A stretch of DNA of 9,563 nt from Bacteroidota bacterium (lineage in GTDB: Bacteria; Bacteroidota; Bacteroidia; Bacteroidales; VadinHA17): assembly GCA_012838685.1 (NCBI GenBank), contig DUOU01000303.1, forward strand, positions 1 through 9,563, in the 5' to 3' direction. A program made the position numbers and the translations under genes. Shown piece after piece: positions 1 through 6,892 of this stretch (the first letter of the stretch is position 1; each line of letters starts with the position of its first letter). The notes under the pieces were generated by a model that did not search any database, was not told the origin of the DNA, and saw only the letters and a program-made list of their open reading frames with translations.

Positions 1-88
1 TGCATGCGGTTTGAGATGCTAGTACGGCTCCCAGAGAGCCAGCTGCCGCTACCCTTAAAAAATCTCTTCTTGATTGTAACTTTCCCAT
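1..88 (-). CDS. N-terminus of a Tat-exported protein (partial, runs off left edge)
   Basis: Only the first 29 codons are in the window. They start at ATG 86-88 and are open to the edge. The peptide begins MGKLQ and continues with a twin-arginine motif, SRRDFLR at residues 6-12. An Ala/Gly/Leu-rich hydrophobic stretch follows (AAAGSLGAVLAS) and then QTAC. This is a textbook Tat signal peptide, so the mature protein should be exported folded, possibly with a bound cofactor. In Bacteroidota such a leader often precedes Gfo/Idh/MocA-type oxidoreductases, but the mature domain is not visible, so no function is assigned. The cysteine at residue 29 could be a lipidation or a mature residue. The start was chosen because it puts the RR motif at the usual distance, and no upstream in-frame codon gives a better signal. 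Bases 89-228 before it hold no recognisable promoter. Confidence 0.75.
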   Translation of the reverse strand, partial: MGKLQSRRDFLRVAAAGSLGAVLASQTAC

Positions 89-228
89 TGTAATTGATTT
101 TGATATTATTGTTTTGTTTTAAGTGTATTTTCTATGTAATCCGTAAAATTAACACAAAAATTTAAGAAACAGTAATAGTAGGAAAAAAATGACGATCAAA
201 ATGGTTACTTAAGCAATTATAACCTGTT

Positions 229-1515
229 TTAAACCCATCCGCGGTCACGACATGCCTGGGCAACCCTGTTAACGGCAATAACGTAGGCCGCATCCCTCAT
301 CTTCATTTTATTTGATCTGGCAAAATCGCTGACAGACAAATAGGCGGAAGTCATTTTCTTGTCGAGTTTCTCGAGTACTTCCTCCTTTTCCCAGAAATAA
401 TTCATATTACACTGAACCTGTTCAAAATAGCTGCACACAACACCTCCTGCATTCGCGAGAAAATCAGGAATCACATGTATCTTATTCTGATTAATGATTG
501 AATCGGCATCGCGGGCGGTGGGTCCGTTGGCGCCTTCAGCCAAAATTCTCACGCTTTTATTTATATTTTTTACATTGTCGGCTCTTATCTGGTTTTCAAG
601 AGCGGCCGGAATTAAAATATCCACCTCCTGTTCCATCCATGCGTTGCCCGACAACACCTCATATCCCAGATCGCGGGCTTTGTTTTTGTCTATTCCACCA
701 AAAGAGTCTGTGATGGCGATCAATTCTTTGAAATCGATACCGGTTTTTTTTCTGAATGAATAGCTGGCTTTATCGGCTTCGTCCCATGAAGAGACACAAA
801 TGACTTTTCCCCCCATTTTTTGGTATCGTTCAATAGCGTATTTGGCAACATTACCAAATCCCTGTACGCTTGCGGTCGTATTTTCGGGTTTGATGTCCAA
901 CTCTTTCAGCGCTTCGCGTAAGGTGATAATAACCCCATATCCGGTTGCTTCCGTTCTACCTTTTGACCCTCCCATGCCCACAGGTTTTCCTGTGATAAAA
1001 CCGGGTAACTTTTCACCGCGTATCGTTTCATACTCATCGAGCATCCAGAGCATATGCTGGGGATTTGTCATGACATCGGGCGCAGGAACGTCGATATTGG
1101 GACCTAAATTTTTTACGATCTGGCGTACCCACCCGCGACATATCTGCTCCTGTTCCGCTTTGCTCAAATGGTGTGGATCGCAAATAACGCCTCCTTTTCC
1201 GCCACCCAAAGGTATGTCGGCCACGGATGTTTTCCAGGTCATCCACATTGACAAGGCTTTCACGGTATCAATAGTTTCCATAGGGTGAAAACGGATGCCT
1301 CCTTTCGCGGGTCCGCGGGCATCGTTGTGTTGTACCCTGAATCCCTTGAAAACTTTGACATTCCCATCATCCATCTTCACGGGAATAAGGAAATGGTACT
1401 CACGCATTGGATTTCGTAAAAGTTCTCTGACGGCTTGATCCAGGTTTAATAGATCGGCTGCATGATCAAACTGCTTTTGGGCGGTTTCAAATGGGTTATA
1501 AGTATTGTCGTTCAT
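229..1515 (-). CDS. gdhA: Glutamate dehydrogenase (Glu/Leu/Phe/Val dehydrogenase family)
   Basis: This intact 428-residue cytoplasmic enzyme interconverts glutamate with 2-oxoglutarate plus ammonia using a nicotinamide cofactor. The N-terminal substrate domain shows GPAKGGIRFHP (residues 68-78, with substrate-binding Lys71), Lys95 in MTWKTS, the catalytic-lysine loop PLGGGKGG (Lys107) and PAPDV (Asp147). TGYGV (191-195) leads into the Rossmann domain, with GFGNVA at 219-224. GANGPT (328-333) and PDFLANAGGVV (350-360) are the usual C-terminal family signatures, and the protein ends RDRGWV as relatives do. Length and motif order are normal. After the second strand of the Rossmann fold the sequence reads VSSWDE, without the immediate acidic residue typical of strict NAD enzymes, so cofactor preference is open. 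The ATG start has an A/T-rich leader without a Shine-Dalgarno sequence. Glutamate dehydrogenase is far likelier than a branched-chain or Phe dehydrogenase because of the length and the conserved glutamate-pocket lysines. Confidence 0.95.
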   Translation of the reverse strand: MNDNTYNPFETAQKQFDHAADLLNLDQAVRELLRNPMREYHFLIPVKMDDGNVKVFKGFRVQHNDARGPAKGGIRFHPMETIDTVKALSMWMTWKTSVADIPLGGGKGGVICDPHHLSKAEQEQICRGWVRQIVKNLGPNIDVPAPDVMTNPQHMLWMLDEYETIRGEKLPGFITGKPVGMGGSKGRTEATGYGVIITLREALKELDIKPENTTASVQGFGNVAKYAIERYQKMGGKVICVSSWDEADKASYSFRKKTGIDFKELIAITDSFGGIDKNKARDLGYEVLSGNAWMEQEVDILIPAALENQIRADNVKNINKSVRILAEGANGPTARDADSIINQNKIHVIPDFLANAGGVVCSYFEQVQCNMNYFWEKEEVLEKLDKKMTSAYLSVSDFARSNKMKMRDAAYVIAVNRVAQACRDRGWV

Positions 1516-1573
1516 AGTTTTTAAAATTTCCGCGAATATAACCGATTCATTTGAGTTATAAGGTGAGTTGGCG

Positions 1574-1581
1574 CAAAAATA
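1574..1581 (-). promoter_or_regulatory. Candidate -7 box of the gdhA promoter
   Basis: Read on the minus strand this is TATTTTTG, a full match to the Bacteroidota -7 consensus TAnnTTTG. It lies 58 bases upstream of the gdhA start, giving a predicted leader of roughly 50 bases. The -33 element is weak: CTG rather than TTG lies 21 bases upstream, and a perfect TTG lies at only 14. A short palindrome (1607-1617) lies just upstream. Confidence 0.5.
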
Positions 1582-1606
1582 AGTGCGCGTAACTTCAATG
1601 GTCAGT

Positions 1607-1617
1607 TAACCCGGTTA
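1607..1617. promoter_or_regulatory. Small palindrome upstream of gdhA, possible operator
   Basis: TAACC-C-GGTTA is a perfect 5+5 inverted repeat around one base. It lies about 25 bases upstream of the candidate -7 box, roughly -40 to -50 from the predicted transcript start, a usual place for an activator site. It is short enough to occur by chance, so the role is inferred from position only. Confidence 0.2.
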
Positions 1618-1677
1618 CGATGGCCTGTCTCTTTATAAGATGCTTCTTTTTCTTGTCCGCGATATTTGTAACAAATG

Positions 1678-2304
1678 CTATCCGTTAATCAGCTCAAAAT
1701 AACCTTTTTCAACATCGTAGTTATAAATCTCACCTGTTTCAATTATATAATACCACCCGATAATGTTTAAGGTATCGTTGTTGTAACGTTCAAGCACGTA
1801 TGGATAGGTAAGCAAGTGGGTTATCTGTTCTACCACGTTCATCTGTTAGGTCATCCATTCCCGCTCGGCGTTCGTGGCCTTGGGGAGCATCTGCGTCACT
1901 TTGTTTTTTACCGGACGCGACAATTCGAGCCAAAGGTTGGTATGGGGCAAATTCTTCATCTCCTCTTCGGTTTTGTACAAAGCCGCGCAGCCTCCACAAT
2001 TGGAATGTCCACAAACAATGATATTTTCGACTCCCAGGGATAGGACAGCATATTCTATGGCCGAACTGATAGCTGGATAGTTGACCCCTTTTTTATAAGG
2101 GGGTATTATGTTCGCGACGCTGCGTATTATAAACAACTCGCCCGGAATGGTGGAGGTTATAAGTGACGGCACCAAACGAGAATCTGAGCATCCAATAAAA
2201 AGGGTGTGAGGTTTTTGAGAATTGCTTAAGTCACCGAATAAGCCTTTATGTTTGTCGAAGTCTTTCTTCCTGAAAGAAATCGCGCCATCATTTAATTTGT
2301 CCAT
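1678..2304 (-). pseudogene. Beta-class carbonic anhydrase, interrupted by an in-frame TAA
   Basis: The product would interconvert CO2 and bicarbonate in the cytoplasm. The first 152 codons encode the zinc site of beta-carbonic anhydrases: Cys39-Ser-Asp41-Ser-Arg43, then GHSNCGGC with zinc ligands His100 and Cys103. At 1846-1848 a TAA follows REWMT. Reading on in the same frame gives 55 more residues, QMNVVEQITHLL, TYPYVLERY, IIGWYYIIETG and so on, ending at TAG 1678-1680. That is the expected C-terminal part of the family, whose members usually have a Glu/Gln-like residue where the stop is. A single substitution (GAA or CAA to TAA) therefore explains the break, and the restored length of 208 codons is normal. 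The start ATG has a rare clear AGGG Shine-Dalgarno sequence about 8 bases upstream. The truncated product lacks the last helix and strand needed for folding or dimerisation and is probably inactive. A sequencing error is the main alternative. Confidence 0.88.
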
Positions 2305-2414
2305 AATTCCCTGTTTTTTTCGTTAAACAAGATGTTAACTATCTCTCTTTTCTATTGTGACAGTTCTTTGAAGTGGTCTAATTGTTCCGAACACTGTTTT
2401 TGTTGGTTATTCGA

Positions 2415-2422
2415 CAAATATA
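2415..2422 (-). promoter_or_regulatory. Candidate -7 box upstream of the carbonic anhydrase gene
   Basis: On the minus strand this reads TATATTTG, matching TAnnTTTG. It lies 110 bases upstream of the carbonic anhydrase start, inside the 230-base gap after the GH114 gene (2305-2534). The nearest TTG (complement of 2438-2440) is 15 bases upstream, shorter than the usual 17-23, so the -33 half is doubtful. I see no other feature in this gap. Confidence 0.4.
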
Positions 2423-2534
2423 ATCAATTAGTGGATTCAACTTATCCGCGCGACTTTATTCTCTTAAAAAGCAAAAAAACATCTGTAACTTTTTGCCTTA
2501 TTGTTTGTTGGCTCCGGCAATTTGGGTTTTCTTC

Positions 2535-3395
2535 TTACTGGTTATAGTGAATATATCTCTTTTCAACGGAGCTTTCGCAAATAAAAGAGATTCCATCGTT
2601 ATAAAGAGCCATATATTCCGCGTAAACCCTATTGGGCCGCGATTCATTGTAATGGTTGATGATTACCAGTTTACCTTTATCCAAAAAACTTTGGGCTCCG
2701 TCATGATCCCACCAATCCTTTTCATCGTGGTAAGATTCATATAAAACGCCATCAAAGGCATCTGCCTCAACTACATGGTTTTTTGCCATACATTTTAACC
2801 CCTTGGAATGGGCATAATCGCAAAGTTCCTGATAATAGGCTATTCCTTCCGGCTCAGGAACAGAAATTCCGTAATCCGCGGCATCATCACAAAAAAACCA
2901 ATCCATATTATCAAATTCCACCCAATCACAGCCCCATTCGGCAAGTTTGTCGATTCTCTTCTTCATAATCGAAATGATGCCTGTAGTAACCTTTTTGACA
3001 AAGTATTCGCCTTCCCATTCCGCCCATTGTTCATCAACCAGGAAAGGTTGCATAGCGGTAAAATCCTCTCTCCAGTCCTCTCCGGTTCCTATACTGATAT
3101 ACCCGCCCACTTCATTGTTATTGGCCTTAATTTCAGGAATTTTTTTGGCTATTCCCGGTTCAAAAGGGTCAATAATAACATATGCGTTTCTCGCGTCCGC
3201 TATTATATCGTCAACATTGTCGGGATCAAAATTCTCGCTGTATGCCTGGTTGTACACCGGAACGGCTTGACTGTTCCCATGCGGTTTTATTTCATCATCC
3301 TTTTCACAAGAGAGAGCGATAATGCCAAAAAAAAGGATCAACATATTCCACTTGTCAAATAATCTTCTGATCTCCGTCTTTCGCGATGTTTTCAT
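2535..3395 (-). CDS. GH114-like glycosidase lipoprotein (endo-alpha-1,4-polygalactosaminidase family), probably surface-exposed
   Basis: This 286-residue protein resembles the GH114/TM1410-type TIM-barrel family, whose characterised members cut alpha-1,4-linked galactosamine polymers. The N-terminus is a lipoprotein signal: basic n-region (residues 1-17), hydrophobic LILFFGIIAL and lipid Cys30. EKDDE after the cysteine matches the Bacteroidota lipoprotein surface-export pattern K-(D/E)2. The catalytic domain runs from about residue 45 to the end. Visible family-like motifs are VIIDPFEPG (73-81), GGYISIGTGEDWR (97-109), the strand CDWVEFDNMDWF with Asp162, and GVLYESYH with Glu220. Asp162 and Glu220 are the likeliest acid pair by position, but this is inference. 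Met18 is an alternative start but would remove the positive n-region, so Met1 is preferred. The gene lies 99 bases after the GH140-like gene with no TAnnTTTG box between, so the two are probably co-transcribed. The substrate is not known. Confidence 0.82.
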   Translation of the reverse strand: MKTSRKTEIRRLFDKWNMLILFFGIIALSCEKDDEIKPHGNSQAVPVYNQAYSENFDPDNVDDIIADARNAYVIIDPFEPGIAKKIPEIKANNNEVGGYISIGTGEDWREDFTAMQPFLVDEQWAEWEGEYFVKKVTTGIISIMKKRIDKLAEWGCDWVEFDNMDWFFCDDAADYGISVPEPEGIAYYQELCDYAHSKGLKCMAKNHVVEADAFDGVLYESYHDEKDWWDHDGAQSFLDKGKLVIINHYNESRPNRVYAEYMALYNDGISFICESSVEKRYIHYNQ

Positions 3396-3438
3396 TATTA
3401 TTTATTAAAGTTGACAGTTGGCGTCGCAAAAAGTTGCC

Positions 3439-3452
3439 GATCGCGGGCGATC
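3439..3452. repeat. Perfect inverted repeat between the GH140- and GH114-like genes
   Basis: GATCGC-GG-GCGATC is a perfect 6+6 palindrome, a 5-base-pair stem with a 4-base loop if folded in RNA. It lies 42 bases after the GH140-like stop and 43 before the GH114-like start. On the minus strand a TTTTT run follows about 6 bases later. It could be a weak terminator, an intercistronic stabilising hairpin or a binding site. The short stem makes a strong terminator unlikely. Confidence 0.35.
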
Positions 3453-3494
3453 TTCCGCCAAATGTTTATATTGTTGCCAAGCGTTCTTCTGATT

Positions 3495-4856
3495 TCAAGG
3501 CAATTTTATATCTGAATTTTCACTGAGTATTATTAATAGAAAATCGCTCCCGCGACCTGTTGCCCAAGGCTTAAAAGTTGGCCTTTCAGAGTTTGAATAA
3601 CTGTCTAAATACAAACACTCTCCCGAGCGTGGGTTGAACCAGTAGGCTTTTACCCTGTCTGAACCTATTTTTGACAAATCCGGTTGAATTGGCCTGCCCC
3701 GGGGTGTATACGCTATTATGAAATCCTTGTCCATCCCGATAGAACTTACGATATACCCCTCGTCTTCAGGGTTATCACTTAAAATCAGATCTTGATTGTT
3801 GACCATTTTTTGCCAAGGAAACGAGGTCAATAAGTTTTTCATGTATAGCATTTGTCTTGAACCGGGCAAGTTCAACGCCTCTTTCCACCCGGTCCTCGCT
3901 TGTGAAACCGGCTCTACTCCAATAGTGTACATTTGCCAAATATCGTGACATCCATATGTGTATCCCGCTGCTCCTGACAACATTGTCCAATATGCTGTTA
4001 ATCTGACATCAGAATCATCCAACCAATCATGTTCCCCGGGCTCCCAAAATCTTTCCATAGAGTTTTCATACCTGGGTTCAGCTTCGATCACTGGTCTGGG
4101 AGGATCTGTTTTATGGCTTTCAATAACAAATTTATATTCTTTTACCCTTCGGTCATGCCCACTTTGAAACATGTCAAAGTCAAGCCATTCGACATTAAAA
4201 GCATCGGTGGATTTATATGCGCCCGCAGGGTGATAAGTCATAAGGTGAAGGGTGTCAATTTTCCTGATTCCTTTCGCCATAGCCATAATTATATCATACT
4301 GGTCATCATTTTCGGGCATCCTGTCTCCGCCGAGAATCCAAATCAAATTGTTTCTGTCTAAATATCTTTTGGCCAAAATTTCTCCATATTTTTCCCCGTT
4401 TTCAGGGGTAAAAATAACAGGTCCCGCTCCCCACTTGAGGTTAAATTTATCGCCCCAGGTTGGGAGCAAGCCAATGTACATACCTAATTCTTCTGCCTTA
4501 TCTATTACATAATCAACCAGTTCAAAGTAACTTTCATTTATCTTTTCGGGATTATTGCCTATTAATGGCTTATCTCCATAAGCGTTTGGTGTATTCAGTC
4601 CATCAAGCTCGGCAAGTATCACGGCTGAAATAACTGAAAAGCCCTTTGATGCCCTGTCTGTCAGGTACAGATCAATTTCCTCCTTATTTAATCTATGGAT
4701 CAATTTCCAGGCTGTGCCACCCAACCAAAAAAACGGCTCGCCATCCTGGGTCACAAGATATCTGCGATCGTCTGAAATTCTCAACAGTTGGGTCTCCTGT
4801 CCATATGTAAACAGAGATATGAATCCAAAGATTAAAATCCAAAAAGTATTTTTCAT
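3495..4856 (-). CDS. Secreted GH140/DUF4038-type glycoside hydrolase
   Basis: This 453-residue protein has the two-domain layout of DUF4038 proteins, a family that includes GH140 apiosidases acting on plant pectin (RG-II) side chains. I start it at ATG 4854-4856, giving MKNTFWILIFGFISLF and a likely signal-peptidase I site after TYG (residue 19). A longer in-frame start at 4931 would add 25 residues that hide the signal peptide. The TIM-barrel domain begins RYLVTQDGEPFFWLGGTAW (32-50). The motif WILGGDR puts Asp178 where GH140 has its acid/base, and PVIEAEPRYE (255-264) supplies Glu258 or Glu260 as nucleophile candidate. TAYWTMLSGAAGYTYG (287-302) is also typical. The C-terminal beta domain (about 365-450, often labelled collagen-binding-like) shows AYWFNPRSG and GRGSDFLLII. 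Secretion and the downstream GH114-like lipoprotein suggest breakdown of polysaccharide in the periplasm or at the surface. Apiosidase activity is not proven by these motifs. Confidence 0.87.
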   Translation of the reverse strand: MKNTFWILIFGFISLFTYGQETQLLRISDDRRYLVTQDGEPFFWLGGTAWKLIHRLNKEEIDLYLTDRASKGFSVISAVILAELDGLNTPNAYGDKPLIGNNPEKINESYFELVDYVIDKAEELGMYIGLLPTWGDKFNLKWGAGPVIFTPENGEKYGEILAKRYLDRNNLIWILGGDRMPENDDQYDIIMAMAKGIRKIDTLHLMTYHPAGAYKSTDAFNVEWLDFDMFQSGHDRRVKEYKFVIESHKTDPPRPVIEAEPRYENSMERFWEPGEHDWLDDSDVRLTAYWTMLSGAAGYTYGCHDIWQMYTIGVEPVSQARTGWKEALNLPGSRQMLYMKNLLTSFPWQKMVNNQDLILSDNPEDEGYIVSSIGMDKDFIIAYTPRGRPIQPDLSKIGSDRVKAYWFNPRSGECLYLDSYSNSERPTFKPWATGRGSDFLLIILSENSDIKLP

Positions 4857-4978
4857 GCGATATTTTTTATAAATGTCCGGCAACGTTGTCTGTATGCTTG
4901 GGCTCTCCGTACAATATGGCTGTTCCAACAAAAAGCAGAAATACCTATGGGTTTAAATGATCTCATGTTCGCGGCCCT

Positions 4979-5380
4979 CTACTTGTCAAAGCTGGCCCGG
5001 GTTATTTCAACTCCCGTGGGAAAACTCAAATCGCTTTGATCTTCGGCGGTGATAAATATAGCCGTGGCGTTATGGGGAGTTGTAACTTTAAGATTGGTAT
5101 TTCTCGCGTTGCGGTTTGTTAGCCTACCAACATTGATTACTGATTTATTGTCGCTTATTATCCAAACAATATAGTGACTTCTTGGAGGGTTTAGCCTGTC
5201 GGCGGCCGCCAGGTTGTTCGCGGTCAATTCTATTATATAATTATCGTGCTTGTCCTGTTTCTTCTTGGCAGTGATTACGGCGGCAGGCGTAACATTTGAA
5301 ACAGGGAATTTTACTGTTGTCGCGCAAGAGGCCAAAAGCGCTGCAGCAACAACAAATATCAAAGTTTTGATAGTTTTCAC
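4979..5380 (-). CDS. Small lipoprotein of unknown function
   Basis: This is a 133-residue protein starting at GTG 5378-5380. A short basic n-region and the hydrophobic stretch TLIFVVAAALLASC form a clear lipoprotein signal with Cys19; the LLASC lipobox is canonical. After an ATTVKFPVS linker the mature part is rich in beta strands: DNYIIELTANNL (46-57), SHYIVWIISDNK (68-79), NVGRL and AIFITAEDQ near the C-terminus. The YxVWI-(S/T)D, then G-x-L, then IFITAED pattern recalls the beta-sandwich of the C-terminal half of RskA-like anti-sigma factors, but this is a weak resemblance and no sigma-interacting part is present. It lies 54 bases after the OmpA-domain gene and carries its own copy of the conserved leader motif (5402-5424), 21 bases before the start codon. 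This links it to the envelope module to its right. Confidence 0.85.
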   Translation of the reverse strand: MKTIKTLIFVVAAALLASCATTVKFPVSNVTPAAVITAKKKQDKHDNYIIELTANNLAAADRLNPPRSHYIVWIISDNKSVINVGRLTNRNARNTNLKVTTPHNATAIFITAEDQSDLSFPTGVEITRASFDK

Positions 5381-5401
5381 GTTTATATTATTAATCTGTT
5401 T

Positions 5402-5424
5402 TTCCTACTCTTATGGCTTTTCGG
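5402..5424 (-). promoter_or_regulatory. Conserved leader motif, copy 1 (before the small lipoprotein gene)
   Basis: On the minus strand the motif reads CCGAAAAGCC, then ATAA, then GAGTAGGAA, ending 21 bases before the GTG start at 5380. The same 23 positions recur at 8060-8082 with 21 identities and the same 21-base distance to the start codon of another envelope gene. In this copy CGGA-T-TCCG overlapping its 5' edge could form a tiny hairpin. It begins 10 bases after the stop codon of the OmpA-domain gene. Confidence 0.55.
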
Positions 5425-5434
5425 AATCCGCCTG

Positions 5435-6892
5435 TTAAAAGTTGTTATCTTGTTTTGTGTATATTCTTATCTCAACTCTGCGTTCCTCTTTTATCACAAT
5501 ATCCGATGCGAAAGTATCTCCAAAATTTTGAAAAAAGATATTCTCTTTTTCGATCCATGGAGCAATTATTTCCGATAAGTAGTTTAGCCGACGGTTGGTG
5601 ATCTCTTTGTTTATGATTTCATCTCCCGAACTATCGGTATATCCTGAAAGTGTTGCTTTCACCACAACCTTGTTACTGTCCAGTTCTTCAATCTGTCGTA
5701 AAATATTTTCTTCCTCGATTGGTTTTATCTCTTCCAGCAGGTAATAGGCAACAAGAAGGGTAGTATCCGTTATCATGGCATTTTCGTTTTGCACCGCGGA
5801 AATGGTCGTATCCTTGTCGGTCATAATTTGTTTCTCAAGGCTTAGTACTTGAGATTTAAGCAGCTCTATAGTGTCGTGTAATGATTGAAAGTCTTTTTCT
5901 ATGTAAACGGTATCTCTTTTTTGAGATATAAACTGAAGATTCCGCAGTTGATTTCTAAGATATTGAATCGTATCGTTTTTTTCCAGGAACATTCGCATGG
6001 TTATGGTATCGGTTTGCTGGCTGTCGGGTAGGGGGGACTGTCGCGGTTCTCCGGTAACCCAATCCTGCTGAGATGTTTCGGTGAGCAAGGATTGCATTTG
6101 GTTCAGTTGACCCTGTAACAGTTGAATTTGATCATCCTTGGCTCTTAGTTGTTGGGCGTAATAGTCGGATTGTTGGCCGGCCGACGGCTGTACCTGCTCC
6201 CTGTTTGTTTGTGTTGGCCCGGGCGTTATGTAAGGAGCGCTTTGCAATGAGTTCACCTGATTCTGCAGATTGTTGATCAATTCATCTTTACTCCTCAGAA
6301 GTTGCAGGATAAGTTGATCGTTTTTTTGGTTTTCCGCTGCCGATGTTCCTGCCGTTTCCCGTATCACATAAACAGTGTCCGCCTTCAGGTAAGTATATTT
6401 TTTAAGTTCATTTATCTGGTTTCGCAACATGGTGATAGTGTCATTTTTTACCAGCAACAGTTGCTTGAGATCAGCCTCTTTCAGCGAATTATCCGTTTGC
6501 CGGAACGGTTCTGTCTTTTCTCCGATAATGCTTGTATCGGATATTCCTGTAAAATGTTTTTGAAGTTCGAACATTTGACGATGAAGCAATTGAACAGAGT
6601 CAGCAATCCGCCTGAGCTGGTACTTAACTTCATTCAGATTTATACTGTCGGAAGATACCATAATTATCTCTTTGGCGGGGAGCGAATCGCTTTTCCGCCC
6701 TGTCTCAATGATAGCCGTTGTATCTCCTATCTCCAAAGGAAATTCACCGGTATAAGCGGTAGAATCACTATGCGGAATAGAATTGTCAACATATAAACCC
6801 GTATAGGCCGGCATTCGCGCTCCGCATGAAAACAGGGCAAGCGCTATGGCGCTGACAATCGCGATCCATATTATTTTTTTATACCCATCCAT
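5435..6892 (-). CDS. OmpA-domain lipoprotein with a long six-repeat coiled-coil region
   Basis: This is a 485-residue envelope protein. Residues 1-23 are a lipoprotein signal (hydrophobic IIWIAIVSAIALALFSC, lipid Cys23; the following Gly-Ala fits outer-membrane sorting). Residues 84-363 are Gln/Asn/Leu-rich and predicted coiled coil, with six related repeats. Residues about 376-480 form a compact OmpA/MotB-type peptidoglycan-binding domain: LSGYTDSSGD with Asp420, ITNRR with Arg435 exactly 15 residues on (the spacing of the Asp and Arg that bind diaminopimelate in OmpA proteins), NFGDT, and the terminal RRVEIRI. The loop before RRVEI is shorter than usual. The likely role is a tether between the outer membrane and the cell wall, with the coiled coil as spacer or partner-binding rod. 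Its start overlaps the 3' end of the upstream broken gene by 22 bases, indicating translational coupling and a shared operon. Confidence 0.88.
   Translation of the reverse strand: MDGYKKIIWIAIVSAIALALFSCGARMPAYTGLYVDNSIPHSDSTAYTGEFPLEIGDTTAIIETGRKSDSLPAKEIIMVSSDSINLNEVKYQLRRIADSVQLLHRQMFELQKHFTGISDTSIIGEKTEPFRQTDNSLKEADLKQLLLVKNDTITMLRNQINELKKYTYLKADTVYVIRETAGTSAAENQKNDQLILQLLRSKDELINNLQNQVNSLQSAPYITPGPTQTNREQVQPSAGQQSDYYAQQLRAKDDQIQLLQGQLNQMQSLLTETSQQDWVTGEPRQSPLPDSQQTDTITMRMFLEKNDTIQYLRNQLRNLQFISQKRDTVYIEKDFQSLHDTIELLKSQVLSLEKQIMTDKDTTISAVQNENAMITDTTLLVAYYLLEEIKPIEEENILRQIEELDSNKVVVKATLSGYTDSSGDEIINKEITNRRLNYLSEIIAPWIEKENIFFQNFGDTFASDIVIKEERRVEIRIYTKQDNNF
5804..6643 (-). repeat. Six-fold degenerate protein repeat inside the OmpA-domain lipoprotein
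   Basis: The repeat core is acid-x-(I/V)-x-x-L-x-x-Q-(I/L/V/M)-x-x-(L/M). It occurs at residues 98-110, 151-163, 204-216, 254-266, 307-319 and 340-352. The conserved Ile/Val positions are 100, 153, 206, 256, 309 and 342, a spacing of 53, 53, 50, 53 and 33. Copies 2 and 5 also share a trailing DTVY motif 18-19 residues later. The DNA of the copies is diverged, so this is an old duplication series and not recent slippage. Confidence 0.7.

Noticed and set aside
175..187. A partial match to the leader motif (TAGTAGGAA) on the plus strand
   Set aside because: Only the last 8-9 bases match, spacing to CCGAAAAGCC is not kept, and no plus-strand gene follows.
203..224. Possible terminator after gdhA (GGTTA...TAACC stem, T-run further on)
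   Set aside because: Only 5 base pairs with a 12-base loop, and the T-run is about 16 bases away; too weak to call.
800..1288. Long plus-strand reading frames opposite gdhA and other genes (for example 4029-4361 and 8609-9040)
   Set aside because: They are antisense shadows of clearly coding minus-strand genes with no family features of their own.
1664..1676. Palindrome ATTTGT-A-ACAAAT just after the carbonic anhydrase stop
   Set aside because: A/T-rich and short, with no T-run; likely chance, at most a weak 3' hairpin.
4857..4931. A 25-codon N-terminal extension of the GH140-like gene
   Set aside because: It would bury a clean signal peptide that begins at the internal Met, and the extension has no family resemblance.
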